A stretch of 64,000 nt of DNA, from positions 50,001 to 114,000 of the forward strand of contig ABCO01000011.1 in NCBI GenBank assembly GCA_000170815.1. The letters run 5' to 3'. Under the pieces are notes generated by a model. That model did not search any database and had not been told where the DNA came from. It saw only the letters and a program-made list of their open reading frames with translations. Both the position numbers and the translations under genes were made by a program. Numbering within the stretch: position 1 is the first letter of the stretch; every line of letters begins with the position of its first letter. This stretch comes from an unidentified eubacterium SCB49. Its GTDB lineage: Bacteria > Bacteroidota > Bacteroidia > Flavobacteriales > Flavobacteriaceae. Shown piece after piece: positions 17,165 to 25,903 of the stretch.

Positions 17165-17455
17165 ATGAGTACGATACTTGAAATCGTTGATTCTCTTGAA
17201 AATAGAGTGAGCAAACTATTGCGTGAGCATGATGAGCAGAAGACTAGACAAGCAGAATTACAGAATGAAGTAAACGATTTAAGAGCACAACAGGTGAAAT
17301 TTCTTGAAGAAATAGACCAATGGCGAGAGAAGTATAATACTATGAAAGTTGCAAATTCTATGCTTGGCAGTGACCAATATAAACGAGAAACAAAACTAAA
17401 GATTAATACTTTAGTAAGAGAAATAGACCAATGCATAAGTCAACTCTCTGAATGA
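17165..17455 (+). CDS. Small coiled-coil protein upstream of zapA
   Basis: 96 residues, almost entirely heptad-patterned charged helix (DSLENRVSKLLREHDEQKT, QNEVNDLRAQQVKFLEEIDQW). It has no signal peptide or membrane segment. It precedes zapA by 86 bases and probably shares its promoter, and this position is common in Flavobacteriia as far as I recall. By size, coiled-coil form and position it could be a ZapB-like partner that links ZapA or FtsZ, but I see no sequence signature that proves it. Confidence 0.7.
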   Translation: MSTILEIVDSLENRVSKLLREHDEQKTRQAELQNEVNDLRAQQVKFLEEIDQWREKYNTMKVANSMLGSDQYKRETKLKINTLVREIDQCISQLSE

Positions 17456-17541
17456 AGTGAATTGATTTTTTACACTCAAGTAAAAAAGAGCATTTTTTAA
17501 CTGATGAAAAAAGTTAATTAGCTTCAATACAAAAATAAAAT

Positions 17542-17832
17542 ATGTCAAACCCTTTAAAAATTAAGATTTCTATTGCAGATAGGGTATATCCATTAACCAT
17601 AGATCCATCACAGGAAGAAAGTTTAAGGAAAGCCGCAAAGAAAATAGAAACAATGATTAAAAGGTTTGAAAAAAGTTATGCCGTAAGAGATAAACAAGAT
17701 GTATTAGCAATGTCTGCTTTACAGTTTGCTGCTCAGGTAGAACAAAAACAAATAGATAGTTCAAGTGATTCTCAGCAATTAGAAGAACGCCTTAAAGCGT
17801 TAAACCAATTGCTTCACGAGAAAATATCGTAA
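17542..17832 (+). CDS. zapA: Cell division protein ZapA
   Basis: 96 residues. The N-terminus KIKISIADRVYPLTIDPSQEESLRKAAKKIE is the ZapA globular domain, with the strand-helix pattern and conserved Arg and Tyr/Pro. The C-terminal half is a coiled coil ending in LEERLKALNQLLHEKI. ZapA binds FtsZ in the cytoplasm and bundles its filaments at mid-cell. The 6S-like RNA and rny follow, an arrangement reminiscent of the zapA-ssrS order in Gammaproteobacteria. Confidence 0.88.
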   Translation: MSNPLKIKISIADRVYPLTIDPSQEESLRKAAKKIETMIKRFEKSYAVRDKQDVLAMSALQFAAQVEQKQIDSSSDSQQLEERLKALNQLLHEKIS

Positions 17833-17858
17833 CGTTCATTACATAACATTAGGTAACT

Positions 17859-18037
17859 GCCTATATTAATATACATTTTGGTAAACTCAACACTAATTCT
17901 TTTAAAAAGGGTGAGTTAAAGTTGTAAAAGAATGCCGCTAGAACCTTGGTTCTCGGGCGGACCCTTGATCAGCTTGGGAGCCCTAAACTTTTTTAAATGG
18001 AGTTTACACAAATCACATTATTAATATAGGCTTTTTT
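17859..18037 (+). ncRNA. ssrS: 6S RNA (6S-Flavo type)
   Basis: The 310-base gap between zapA and rny holds a long rod-like structure. A 13-base closing stem pairs 17859-17871 (GCCTATATTAATA) with 18019-18031, followed by six T residues (18032-18037). An inner stem pairs GTAAACTC (17881-17888) with GAGTTTAC (18000-18007). The centre holds hairpins including AGAACC/GGTTCT (17940-17953) and a GGGC...GCCC apical stem. A 6S-Flavo motif is known in Bacteroidota and, from memory, lies near zapA/rny. 6S RNA mimics an open promoter and sequesters RNA polymerase in stationary phase. A covariance search would settle it; structure and context are strong. Confidence 0.75.
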
Positions 18038-18081
18038 ATGTTTTATAGTGAACACATTAATTAATATTAAAGTGACATTAT

Positions 18082-18097
18082 ACCTACTGTTGTAGGT
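18082..18097 (+). other. Small hairpin in the rny leader
   Basis: ACCTAC (18082-18087) and GTAGGT (18092-18097) form a perfect 6-base stem with a TGTT loop, followed by GTTTT. It lies between the 6S-like RNA and the rny start. It could be a weak terminator or a leader structure. Confidence 0.35.
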
Positions 18098-18143
18098 GTT
18101 TTAAATAAATAATACCCATAAATAATTAAATTATAACCATCAA

Positions 18144-19754
18144 ATGATCGAATATATAATACCAGTAATAGTTGCAACTGTTGTAGGTCTTCTTATAGGC
18201 TTTTTTATAGCAAAACAAATGGCAAAAAGCAGTGCCTCTAGTACAGTTGTCGCCGCAGAGAAAGAGGCAGAGGCTATCAAAAAAGAGGCAAATGCTGTAA
18301 AAAAGGAAGCAGATGCAATCTTAAAAGAAGCTCACTCAAAAGGAGAGACCATTAAAAAAGATAAAATGCTTCAGGCAAAAGAAAAGTTTTTAGAACTTAA
18401 ATCTGAGCATGAAAAAGTTATCTTATCTCGTGACAAAAAAATGAATGATGCAGAAAAGAGAATTCGTGATAAAGAATCTCAAGTGTCTAGTGAGATTGCA
18501 AAAACAAAAAAACTAAATAAAGACATTGAAAGTAAGAAAAAGAATTTTGATGAGCGTTTAGCTTTTTTAGATAAAAAAGAAGCTGAAATTGAAAAAGCAC
18601 ACCGTGCACAAATACAACAATTAGAAGTGATATCTAGTCTCTCTGCAGATGAAGCAAAAGAGCAGTTAATGCTTAGTCTTAAAGATGAAGCTAAAACCCA
18701 AGCAATGGCCTTTGTTCAAAACTCTATTGAAGAGTCTAAAATGACGGCTCAACAAGAGGCTAAAAAAATTATTATAAATACAATACAACGTATTGGTACA
18801 GAAGAGGCTGTAGAAAATTGTGTGTCTGTCTTTAACCTAGAAAACGATGATGTTAAAGGTAGAATTATTGGTAGAGAAGGGCGTAACATTAGAGCTATAG
18901 AAGCTGCTACAGGAGTTGAGATTATTGTAGATGATACTCCAGAGGCAATTATACTTTCTTGTTTTGATAGTGTGCGTCGTGAAATAGCAAGATTGTCTTT
19001 ACATAAATTGGTAACAGATGGTCGTATTCACCCGGCACGTATTGAAGAGGTTGTACGAAAAACAACAAAACAAATAGAAGAAGAAATTATAGATATAGGT
19101 AAACGTACTGTTATAGATTTAGGTATTCACGGTTTACATCCAGAATTAATAAAGGCTGTTGGTAGAATGAAATATCGTTCTTCTTATGGACAAAACTTAT
19201 TGCAACACTCTAGAGAAGTTGCAAAATTATGTGGTGTGATGGCTAGCGAGTTAGGTTTAAATCCTAAATTAGCTAAAAGAGCTGGACTTTTACATGATAT
19301 AGGTAAGGTGCCAGATACAGAAACAGAATTACCTCACGCAATATTAGGTATGCAGTGGGCAGAAAAATATGGAGAGAAAGCCGAAGTGATAAACGCAATT
19401 GGGGCTCACCACGACGAGATAGAAATGACAAGTTTATTATCGCCTATAGTTCAGGTTTGTGATGCCATTAGTGGTGCGAGACCAGGAGCTAGACGTCAAG
19501 TGTTAGATTCTTACATACAGCGTTTAAAAGATCTTGAAGATATTGCTTTTGGATTTAGTGGTGTTAATAAAGCATACGCAATTCAAGCAGGACGTGAGTT
19601 ACGTGTTATGGTAGAAAGTGAAAAGGTGAGTGATGATAAAGCGGCTCAGTTATCGTTTGAGATTTCTCAAAAAATTCAAACAGATATGACGTATCCTGGT
19701 CAAGTAAAAGTAACGGTAATACGTGAAACTAGAGCTGTAAACATAGCAAAGTAA
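18144..19754 (+). CDS. rny: Ribonuclease Y
   Basis: 536 residues. Residues 3-22 form the N-terminal membrane anchor. Residues 30-190 are a long Lys/Glu coiled coil. A KH domain follows with [26 protein letters not shown] (about residues 236-262). The HD phosphohydrolase domain has its metal pair in [16 protein letters not shown] (near residue 381) and a downstream [10 protein letters not shown]. RNase Y starts bulk mRNA decay at the inner membrane. The order matches full-length family members, with nothing missing. A strong terminator follows, so the unit zapA-6S-rny ends here. Confidence 0.94.
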   Translation: MIEYIIPVIVATVVGLLIGFFIAKQMAKSSASSTVVAAEKEAEAIKKEANAVKKEADAILKEAHSKGETIKKDKMLQAKEKFLELKSEHEKVILSRDKKMNDAEKRIRDKESQVSSEIAKTKKLNKDIESKKKNFDERLAFLDKKEAEIEKAHRAQIQQLEVISSLSADEAKEQLMLSLKDEAKTQAMAFVQNSIEESKMTAQQEAKKIIINTIQRIGTEEAVENCVSVFNLENDDVKGRIIGREGRNIRAIEAATGVEIIVDDTPEAIILSCFDSVRREIARLSLHKLVTDGRIHPARIEEVVRKTTKQIEEEIIDIGKRTVIDLGIHGLHPELIKAVGRMKYRSSYGQNLLQHSREVAKLCGVMASELGLNPKLAKRAGLLHDIGKVPDTETELPHAILGMQWAEKYGEKAEVINAIGAHHDEIEMTSLLSPIVQVCDAISGARPGARRQVLDSYIQRLKDLEDIAFGFSGVNKAYAIQAGRELRVMVESEKVSDDKAAQLSFEISQKIQTDMTYPGQVKVTVIRETRAVNIAK

Positions 19755-19785
19755 AGTTTAGCTTCTGAAAAATTATAGTAATTTT

Positions 19786-19823
19786 AAATGCCTCAACTAT
19801 TTAATAGCTGAGGCATTTTTTTT
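19786..19823 (+). terminator. Terminator of rny
   Basis: AAATGCCTCA (19786-19795) pairs with TGAGGCATTT (19809-19818), extended by CTAT/ATAG inside, and followed by a T-run to 19823. It is a strong Rho-independent signal 30 bases after the rny stop. Confidence 0.82.
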
Positions 19824-19830
19824 GTTATTA

Positions 19831-19901
19831 CCTTGCCCTTAAACAAGCTCAGGATGACAGTTAACAATCTTATCACGCTTAGCTTGTCCAAAAACTTAAG
19901 G
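19831..19901. repeat. Dispersed intergenic repeat remnant, imperfect inverted pair
   Basis: Read on the minus strand, 19860-19831 is GTCATCCTGAGC followed by TTGTTTAAGG, the widespread intergenic repeat type with core GTCAnnCTGAGCnnGTnnAAGG. A partial mirror copy follows on the plus strand (AGCTTGTCC ... CTTAAGG, about 19880-19901). Related cores occur at 24404-24432 and 56721-56745. Confidence 0.45.
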
Positions 19902-19932
19902 CATAATAAAACCCCGATTAACGCCTACACAA

Positions 19933-20832
19933 TTAACTCTTACGTGGATGAAACTTATGGATCACCTCGGTTAAATGACTTTTATCTATATGCGTATAAA
20001 TCTCTGTTGTTGTAATACTCTCGTGACCTAACATTTGCTGAATAGCCCGTAAATCTGCTCCGCGTTCTAATAAGTGTGTGGCAAAAGAATGTCTAAACGT
20101 ATGTGGACTCACATTTTTTTGAATGCCAGTCTTTTCTAATAGTCGTTTTATGATTGTAAATATCATGGCTCTTGTAAGCCCCTTGCCGCGTCTATTTAAA
20201 AACAAAGTATCTGAAGCTTCTGGCTTAATAGGCTCGTGCACTCTTATTTCGTTTCGGTATATGTTGATAAACTTGATTGTATTATCGCCTATGGGAACAA
20301 AACGTTCTTTATCTCCTTTTCCAGTCACTTTAATGAACCCTTCTTCAAAAAACAGATCAGAAATTTTAAGATTTATTATTTCAGAAACCCGTAAACCACA
20401 ACCATAAAGAGTTTCTAGTATGGCTCTATTGCGTTCACCTTGTGGTGAGGATAAGTCAATCTCGGATATTAATAAATCTATCTCCTTCTCACTTAGTGTG
20501 TCTGGAAGTTTTCTACCTATTTTAGGGCTTTCCATTAATTCTAATGGATTTGTGGTTCTATACTCTTCAAAAACGAGATAGTTGAAAAATCCTTTTAAGC
20601 CAGATATTACTCTGCTTTGCGAGCTAGGTGCAACCGTTTTTGCGATTTCATATATAAATTCTTGTATTGTTTTTTCTGAAATATCAATAGGGGAGATTGC
20701 CATTTCATTTTCCTCCAACCACTTTGTTAATTTTAAAATATCTAAAGCATAATTGGCTATAGTATTGTCTGATAAACCTCGTTCTATACGTAGGTAATCT
20801 TTATACATTTTAAGGGTAGGTTGCCATTTCAT
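19933..20832 (-). CDS. xerD: Site-specific tyrosine recombinase XerD/XerC type
   Basis: 299 residues with the SAM-like N-domain (YKDYLRIERGLSDNTIANYALDI) and the catalytic domain. The active-site set is visible: Arg in ETLYGCGLRVSEIINL, Lys in KVTGKGDKERFVPIG, His and Arg in SPHTFRHSFATHLLERGA, His in QMLGHESITTTEIYTHID, and the Tyr in the last motif. It resolves chromosome dimers at dif with its partner Xer protein. Length is exact for the family. There are no transposon ends or att repeats nearby, so it looks like the housekeeping enzyme rather than an integrase. XerD rather than XerC is a best guess. Confidence 0.88.
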   Translation of the reverse strand: MKWQPTLKMYKDYLRIERGLSDNTIANYALDILKLTKWLEENEMAISPIDISEKTIQEFIYEIAKTVAPSSQSRVISGLKGFFNYLVFEEYRTTNPLELMESPKIGRKLPDTLSEKEIDLLISEIDLSSPQGERNRAILETLYGCGLRVSEIINLKISDLFFEEGFIKVTGKGDKERFVPIGDNTIKFINIYRNEIRVHEPIKPEASDTLFLNRRGKGLTRAMIFTIIKRLLEKTGIQKNVSPHTFRHSFATHLLERGADLRAIQQMLGHESITTTEIYTHIDKSHLTEVIHKFHPRKS

Positions 20833-20886
20833 GAGGTTAAAAATAGCGTTAATATTTATCTTTTATAATTTTTGGTCCTTAAGTTT

Positions 20887-20915
20887 TTTGTAATTAAAAT
20901 TTTACAATACTTTTG
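20887..20915 (+). promoter_or_regulatory. Promoter of the FG-GAP T9SS gene
   Basis: TTTG at 20887-20890, a 17-base spacer and TACTTTTG at 20908-20915. Both elements match the Bacteroidota consensus. The start codon lies 31 bases after the -7 box. Confidence 0.62.
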
Positions 20916-20946
20916 TTATTTATATTTAATCTAAATAAAAATAAGG

Positions 20947-22665
20947 ATGAAAAAAATTTATTTATTACTAGGACTATGTCCTATTTTAAGTGTTCAATCT
21001 CAAAATTTTGAAGAAGTAGAAACTGATATGAAAGACTATTATTACTCTTCAAGTAATGTCGCTGATTTTGATGGCGACGGTTTTGTTGATATAGTATTTA
21101 ATGGAGCAATAGACTCAGACAATAATGGTGAGGTAGACACTACTTTTAATGAGGTTTATAAAAATGATGACGCTACATTTACTTTATTTGATGATTTAGG
21201 GTTGTACGCAACACATCTAGGAGATATAAAGTTTTTAGATTTTGATAATGATGGTTTATTAGACATTGTATCTACAGGTTTAAGTTATAATGATATTACA
21301 GATTATCAGCAGTACAGGCTGAAGAATACAGGGACATCTCTTGAACTTGAAGAAAACATATCAGGTAAAATTTTTGGGTCATTAGAGGTTTTTGATTTTA
21401 ATCATGATGGTTTTGTTGATTATGCCCTTAATGGAATACAGTATATAGAAGAGGATCAAGCTTTTTCTTTTGATCTAGATTTTTATCAAAATAACGGTGA
21501 TGGTTTTGATGTTACACCAGCTTGGTTGTCAGGAACACAAAGTGGAGCTTTTAAGGTACTTGATTTAAACAATGATAACCTTTTAGATTTAGTTATTTCT
21601 GGTTTTAATATTGATTATGAGCCTATATTTAAAGTGTACTTAAATAACAATGGAGTTTTAGAATTTTCTCAAGATTTAGCGCCTATAAGTGATGGTGAAA
21701 TTGCTTATACAGATTTTAATGCAGATGGTTTTTTAGATTTAGCTGTTGTAGGGGTAGATTTAGATTATAATGAGTATTTGGCAGTTTTGATAAATGATGG
21801 AACTGGTAATTTTACAACTAATGTGATTGATAATGAGGGAGTTTCTGGTTCAAGTATAGATGTAGGAGATCTTAATAATGATGGATATTATGATTTTATA
21901 ATAATTGGAAATGATGCAGACTACAATGGTTGGGTTAAAGTATTCTTATATGATAATAATACAGAGTCATTTACAAAATCTGCAGATACAGGTCTTTATA
22001 ACTTAGGAAGTAATGGAGATATTAACTTGTTTGATTATAATAATGATAATCATTTAGATGTTATGATGTCTGGATTTGATTGGGCAGATAGCGATTTTCC
22101 TTCATTAACTAAATTATTTACAAACCTGTCTACAGAAGAAAATCAAAAACCACTTCCTCCAACAGAGTTGGATCTAACTCAAGATGATAACAAATATACT
22201 TTTACTTGGAGTGGCGCTAGTGACGATAAAACACCAACAAATGCTTTGCAGTATGAAATAAAGGTTGGGACTACTTCAGGAGCTCAAGATGTAGCAAAAT
22301 ATATTGTTACAACACCTTCTTGGTTTTTAGAGTTAGAAAATATGCCAGAAAATCTTTACTGGAGTGTTAAATCAATAGATGCATCTAAGATTTTATCGAA
22401 TTCTTCAGACGAACAGCAACTTTCTGTTTCAGATTTTTCATTGCTTAATAATATTAAGGTGTACCCAAATCCAGCTTCAGGTAAAGTGTTTGTGAGTGCA
22501 GAAGGTTTAATTGCTGTTGAGATGTATGATATTCAAGGTAGAAAAATAAACGTAAAACTTAATTCAGATTTCTCTTTAGATATTTCAGGTTTATCGAGTG
22601 GTGTGTATGTACTTAAAATGAATGTTGATGGTGTATTGGTTTCAAGAAAGTTAAGTGTTAATTAG
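20947..22665 (+). CDS. Secreted FG-GAP/VCBS repeat protein with T9SS sorting domain
   Basis: 572 residues. A signal peptide ends near SVQSQN. Seven calcium-loop repeats run through residues 35-390, for example DFDGDGFVDIVFNG, DFDNDGLLDIVSTG, DFNHDGFVDYALNG, DLNNDGYYDFIIIG and DYNNDNHLDVMMSG, which predict a beta-propeller. Residues 400-490 resemble a fibronectin type III-like domain (PTELDLTQDDNKYTFTWSGA). The C-terminus NNIKVYPNPASGKVFV followed by SSGVYVLKMNVDGVLVSRKLSVN is the type A T9SS tail. It is probably a surface or secreted adhesin or ligand-binding protein; no enzyme motif is visible. Confidence 0.87.
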   Translation: MKKIYLLLGLCPILSVQSQNFEEVETDMKDYYYSSSNVADFDGDGFVDIVFNGAIDSDNNGEVDTTFNEVYKNDDATFTLFDDLGLYATHLGDIKFLDFDNDGLLDIVSTGLSYNDITDYQQYRLKNTGTSLELEENISGKIFGSLEVFDFNHDGFVDYALNGIQYIEEDQAFSFDLDFYQNNGDGFDVTPAWLSGTQSGAFKVLDLNNDNLLDLVISGFNIDYEPIFKVYLNNNGVLEFSQDLAPISDGEIAYTDFNADGFLDLAVVGVDLDYNEYLAVLINDGTGNFTTNVIDNEGVSGSSIDVGDLNNDGYYDFIIIGNDADYNGWVKVFLYDNNTESFTKSADTGLYNLGSNGDINLFDYNNDNHLDVMMSGFDWADSDFPSLTKLFTNLSTEENQKPLPPTELDLTQDDNKYTFTWSGASDDKTPTNALQYEIKVGTTSGAQDVAKYIVTTPSWFLELENMPENLYWSVKSIDASKILSNSSDEQQLSVSDFSLLNNIKVYPNPASGKVFVSAEGLIAVEMYDIQGRKINVKLNSDFSLDISGLSSGVYVLKMNVDGVLVSRKLSVN

Positions 22666-22688
22666 GGTTAAATTGTATTCTAAACTTT

Positions 22689-22719
22689 TAAAAGGGAGCG
22701 CTATTTGCGCTCCTTTTTT
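22689..22719 (+). terminator. Terminator after the FG-GAP gene
   Basis: GGAGCGC (22695-22701) pairs with GCGCTCC (22707-22713) around TATTT, followed by six T residues. The flanking A-run strengthens the stem. Confidence 0.85.
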
Positions 22720-22759
22720 GTTTTGTATGATTTTTTATCTTTACATCAAAGCATTAAAT

Positions 22760-23374
22760 ATGAATCAAATACATAATTTTCTCATCTTAATATTAGTATC
22801 AGTTTCAATCAATTCTTTTTCACAAAATGATATTGCCAAGTTTGGATTTAAAGCGGGTGTAAATTTTTCGTCTATAGCAAGTGGTCAGTTTAATACTCCT
22901 GGAACACCTCGAACAGGAATTTTAATAGGATTTGTTACAGAAATGACCATTGCTCCCGAAATTTCTTTTTCACCAGAAATTGTTTACTCTCATCAAGGTA
23001 ATTTAACTAGAATAGAGTCAGCTGGATTAACTTCAACAATTAAAACAAACCTAAATTATATTAACCTACCACTTCTTTTTAAGTATTATCTAAATGAAAA
23101 ATTTGCTATAGATTTAGGGCCTTATGTTGGATTTAATGTTATTTCTAAAGAAGTGAATAAAGGTGCTGGTGGATCTAACTTTTCGGATATTGATGGTGTA
23201 AATTTTATAGATAGTGGTTTAGCAGGTTCTATAAGTTATAATATAGGACAAGATTATTTTTTCTCTGCACGCTATTCTCGAGGTATAACTTCTGTTTTTA
23301 CTAATACAGCAGATGGTTTAGGTTTACGTGCTAAAAATTCGGTGTTTAATTTATCTTTCGGTTTATATTTGTAG
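22760..23374 (+). CDS. PorT-like outer-membrane beta-barrel protein
   Basis: 204 residues from MNQIHNFLILILVSVSINSFSQ, a signal peptide ending in SFSQ. The open frame extends upstream to 22655, but that part crosses the preceding terminator and has no signal-peptide character, so the ATG at 22760 is chosen. The mature part has alternating strands (FGFKAGVNFSSIASGQF, FAIDLGPYVGFNVIS, YFFSARYSRGITSVF) typical of the PorT/outer-membrane beta-barrel domain. The ligand is unknown. aroQ begins two bases after the stop, so the two share a transcript. Confidence 0.8.
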   Translation: MNQIHNFLILILVSVSINSFSQNDIAKFGFKAGVNFSSIASGQFNTPGTPRTGILIGFVTEMTIAPEISFSPEIVYSHQGNLTRIESAGLTSTIKTNLNYINLPLLFKYYLNEKFAIDLGPYVGFNVISKEVNKGAGGSNFSDIDGVNFIDSGLAGSISYNIGQDYFFSARYSRGITSVFTNTADGLGLRAKNSVFNLSFGLYL

Positions 23375-23375
23375 T

Positions 23376-23792
23376 ATGAAAATTATTATTATTAACGGTC
23401 CCAATCTTAATTTACTAGGTAAACGCGAAACGAATATCTACGGAAATCAAACTTTTACAGCGTATTTCGAAAATTTAAAAGCTAAAAACACGGAAATCTC
23501 TTTAGAATATTATCAATCTAACATAGAAGGTGAGCTTATAGATAAGCTGCAAGAAGTAGGTTTTGATTATGATGGTATTATATTAAATGCTGGAGCCTAC
23601 ACACATACTAGCATAGGTATTGGTGATGCTGTTAAAGCAATTGAAACACCTGTTGTAGAAGTACATATTTCAAATACTTTTGGTAGAGAAGAGTTTAGAC
23701 ATCACTCCTATATTTCTGCAGGAGCAAAGGGGGTGATACTTGGGTTTGGACTTGTGAGTTATGAGTTGGCTTTGGAAAGCTTTAAGCTGTAG
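23376..23792 (+). CDS. aroQ: 3-dehydroquinate dehydratase, type II
   Basis: 138 residues. The opening IIIINGPNLNLLGKRE carries the catalytic Arg/Tyr loop region. The core includes the YYQSNIEGELIDKL segment, ILNAGAYTHTSIGIGDA, and VVEVHISNTFGREEFRHHS with the catalytic His and Asn. It dehydrates 3-dehydroquinate to 3-dehydroshikimate in aromatic amino acid synthesis, forming a cytosolic dodecamer. The start chosen is the ATG two bases after the barrel gene stop; the upstream extension lies inside that gene. Length is normal for type II enzymes. Confidence 0.93.
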   Translation: MKIIIINGPNLNLLGKRETNIYGNQTFTAYFENLKAKNTEISLEYYQSNIEGELIDKLQEVGFDYDGIILNAGAYTHTSIGIGDAVKAIETPVVEVHISNTFGREEFRHHSYISAGAKGVILGFGLVSYELALESFKL

Positions 23793-23862
23793 ATTTTATG
23801 CTTTAAACAATGAAGTCATAATACACAAATCTGTTGTGTGTAAGCAAAGTAGAACACTATTA

Positions 23863-24381
23863 ATGAAGACTATCTTAGAAACAAATCGACTTTTATTAAG
23901 AGAATTTAGTAGTAATGATGCTGAAAATTTTTACAATTTAAACCTAAACCCTAACGTCATAAGATACACTGGAGATTCTGCCTTTAGGAGTATTGAAGAA
24001 GCTAAAAAATTTCTAGAAAATTATAAAGACTATCAATTAAATGGATATGGAAGATGGGCTGTAATAAATAAAGAAAAAAATGAATTTATTGGTTGGTGCG
24101 GACTAAAGTTAGGTGAAATAAAAAATGAAACTGACATTGGATTTCGTTTTTTTGAAGAAGTTTGGAATAAAGGTTATGCGACAGAAAGTGCTGAAGCTTG
24201 CTTAAATTATGGTTTTGAAAAACTTAACTTAAAGCGAATTATAGGAAGAGCAATGAAGGAAAATATTGGCTCAATAAAAGTTTTGGAAAAAATAGGACTT
24301 GAGTATGAACGAGATGTTGACTTTGAAGGAAAAAATGCCGTAATATATAAAATAGAAAAAAGCCTTTACACGTATGAGTGA
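23863..24381 (+). CDS. GNAT family N-acetyltransferase (RimJ/RimL-like)
   Basis: 172 residues from MKTILETNRLLLREFSSNDAE, the classic RimJ/RimL opening. Acetyl-CoA-binding region: IGFRFFEEVWNKGYATESAEACLNYGFEKL, followed by NIGSIKVLEKIGLEYE. The acceptor is unknown; ribosomal protein N-termini or small amines are possible. A longer frame back to 23761 overlaps aroQ and adds no family sequence, so it is rejected. It lies 70 bases after aroQ and ends before a dispersed repeat and a terminator. Confidence 0.85.
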   Translation: MKTILETNRLLLREFSSNDAENFYNLNLNPNVIRYTGDSAFRSIEEAKKFLENYKDYQLNGYGRWAVINKEKNEFIGWCGLKLGEIKNETDIGFRFFEEVWNKGYATESAEACLNYGFEKLNLKRIIGRAMKENIGSIKVLEKIGLEYERDVDFEGKNAVIYKIEKSLYTYE

Positions 24382-24403
24382 GATTTGTTTCGGCACAGCT
24401 TTA

Positions 24404-24432
24404 TCGGTCTTCGACTGCGCTCAGACTGACAG
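24404..24432. repeat. Dispersed intergenic repeat (GTCAGnCTGAGC family)
   Basis: Read on the minus strand this is CTGTCAGTCTGAGCGCAGTC followed by GAAGACCGA. It is a well-preserved copy of the repeat whose relatives lie at 19831-19860 and 56721-56745. It sits between convergent genes and contains no coding signal. Confidence 0.5.
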
Positions 24433-24435
24433 AAC

Positions 24436-24474
24436 AAAAAAAACCACTATTCAATAAATGAATAGTGGTTTTTT
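24436..24474. terminator. Bidirectional terminator between GNAT gene and lpdA
   Basis: AACCACTATTCA (24442-24453) pairs with TGAATAGTGGTT (24459-24470) around ATAAA, with an A-run before and a T-run after. It serves both converging genes. Confidence 0.88.
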
Positions 24475-24496
24475 AAATTTTTACTATAGCCTAAGA

Positions 24497-25873
24497 CTAT
24501 AAATGTATCACCTCATCATAAGCATCTGCAACCGCTTCCATTACCGCTTCACTCATAGTAGGGTGAGGGTGGATGGTTTTTAATACTTCGTGACCTGTTG
24601 TTTCTAGTTTTCTACCAAGAACAGCTTCTGCAATCATATCTGTAACTCCAGCACCAATCATATGGCAACCTAGCCACTCTCCGTACTTAGCATCAAAAAT
24701 TACTTTTACAAAACCGTCTTTAGTTCCTGCTGCACTTGCTTTACCACTTGCAGAGAACGGAAATTTACCAACTTTAAGTTCGTAACCAGCTTCTTTTGCT
24801 TGCGCTTCTGTCATACCTACACTTGCAATTTCTGGAGTAGCATATGTACATCCTGGAATATTTCCGTAATCGATAGGTTCGCAGTGCTCGCCAGCAATTT
24901 TTTCTACACAAAGTATTCCTTCTGCAGAGGCAACGTGAGCTAGGGCAGGACCAGGAGTAATATCTCCAATAGCATAATAACCTGGCATATTAGTTTGGTA
25001 CCATTCGTTAACCATTACTTTGCCTTTATCTGTTACAATACCTACGTCTTCTAGACCAATTCCTTCAAGGTTAGTTGCAATACCCACGGCAGATAAAACT
25101 ACATCTGCTTCAAGTATTTCTTCTCCTTTTTTAGTTTTTACAGTAGCTTTAACAGTATCTCCAGAAGTATCTACACTTTCTACAGAAGAACTTGTCATTA
25201 CTTTAATACCTGCTTTTTTAAATGATTTTTCAAATTGCTTAGAAACATCAATATCTTCTACAGGTACTAGATTTGGTAAATATTCAACAATTGTTACCTC
25301 TGTACCCATTGTGTTATAAAAATGAGCAAACTCAACACCAATCGCTCCAGAACCTACAACAATCATAGATTTTGGTTGTTTTTCTAGGGTCATTGCTTCT
25401 CTGTAACCTATTACTTTTTTACCATCTTGTGGTAAGTTAGGTAATTCTCTAGAGCGAGCACCTGTTGCGATTACAATATGGTCTGCACTATATTCTGTAC
25501 CATCAACGTCAACTTTTTTTCCTGGTTTTAACTTTCCGAAACCATTAATAACGTCAATTTTATTTTTCTTCATTAAGAATTGAACACCTTTGCTCATTCC
25601 TTCTGCAACATTTCTACTACGCTTTACCACTTTTGTAAAGTCTTTATCTGCTCCAGTTACAGAAAGACCGTAATCTTCTGCGTGGTTTAAATAATCAAAA
25701 ACCTGAGCACTTTTTAACAGTGCTTTTGTTGGGATACATCCCCAGTTAAGGCATACACCTCCAAGGTTTTCTTTTTCAACTACGGCTGTTTTTAAGCCTA
25801 GCTGAGAAGCACGAATGGCAGTTACATATCCACCTGGGCCACTTCCTAAAACGATTACGTCGTATTTACTCAT
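24497..25873 (-). CDS. lpdA: Dihydrolipoyl dehydrogenase
   Basis: 458 residues from MSKYDVIVLGSGPGGYVTAI. The FAD-binding GxGxxG is at the N-terminus. The redox-active disulfide is in GGVCLNWGCIPTKAL (CxxxxC). The NAD-binding GSGAIGVEFAHFY is near residue 180, and the C-terminal HPHPTMSE carries the catalytic His-Glu pair. It reoxidises lipoamide as the E3 subunit of 2-oxoacid dehydrogenase complexes and the glycine cleavage system. No E1/E2 genes are adjacent. A frame from 25903 adds ten residues; the conserved opening favours 25873. Confidence 0.95.
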   Translation of the reverse strand: MSKYDVIVLGSGPGGYVTAIRASQLGLKTAVVEKENLGGVCLNWGCIPTKALLKSAQVFDYLNHAEDYGLSVTGADKDFTKVVKRSRNVAEGMSKGVQFLMKKNKIDVINGFGKLKPGKKVDVDGTEYSADHIVIATGARSRELPNLPQDGKKVIGYREAMTLEKQPKSMIVVGSGAIGVEFAHFYNTMGTEVTIVEYLPNLVPVEDIDVSKQFEKSFKKAGIKVMTSSSVESVDTSGDTVKATVKTKKGEEILEADVVLSAVGIATNLEGIGLEDVGIVTDKGKVMVNEWYQTNMPGYYAIGDITPGPALAHVASAEGILCVEKIAGEHCEPIDYGNIPGCTYATPEIASVGMTEAQAKEAGYELKVGKFPFSASGKASAAGTKDGFVKVIFDAKYGEWLGCHMIGAGVTDMIAEAVLGRKLETTGHEVLKTIHPHPTMSEAVMEAVADAYDEVIHL

Positions 25874-25903
25874 AATGCTGAAATATTCTATTTTGATTAA
25901 CAA

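Noticed and set aside
19933..20832. xerD as a mobile-element integrase
   Set aside because: No tRNA, att-like direct repeat or phage genes nearby and a normal housekeeping XerD length.
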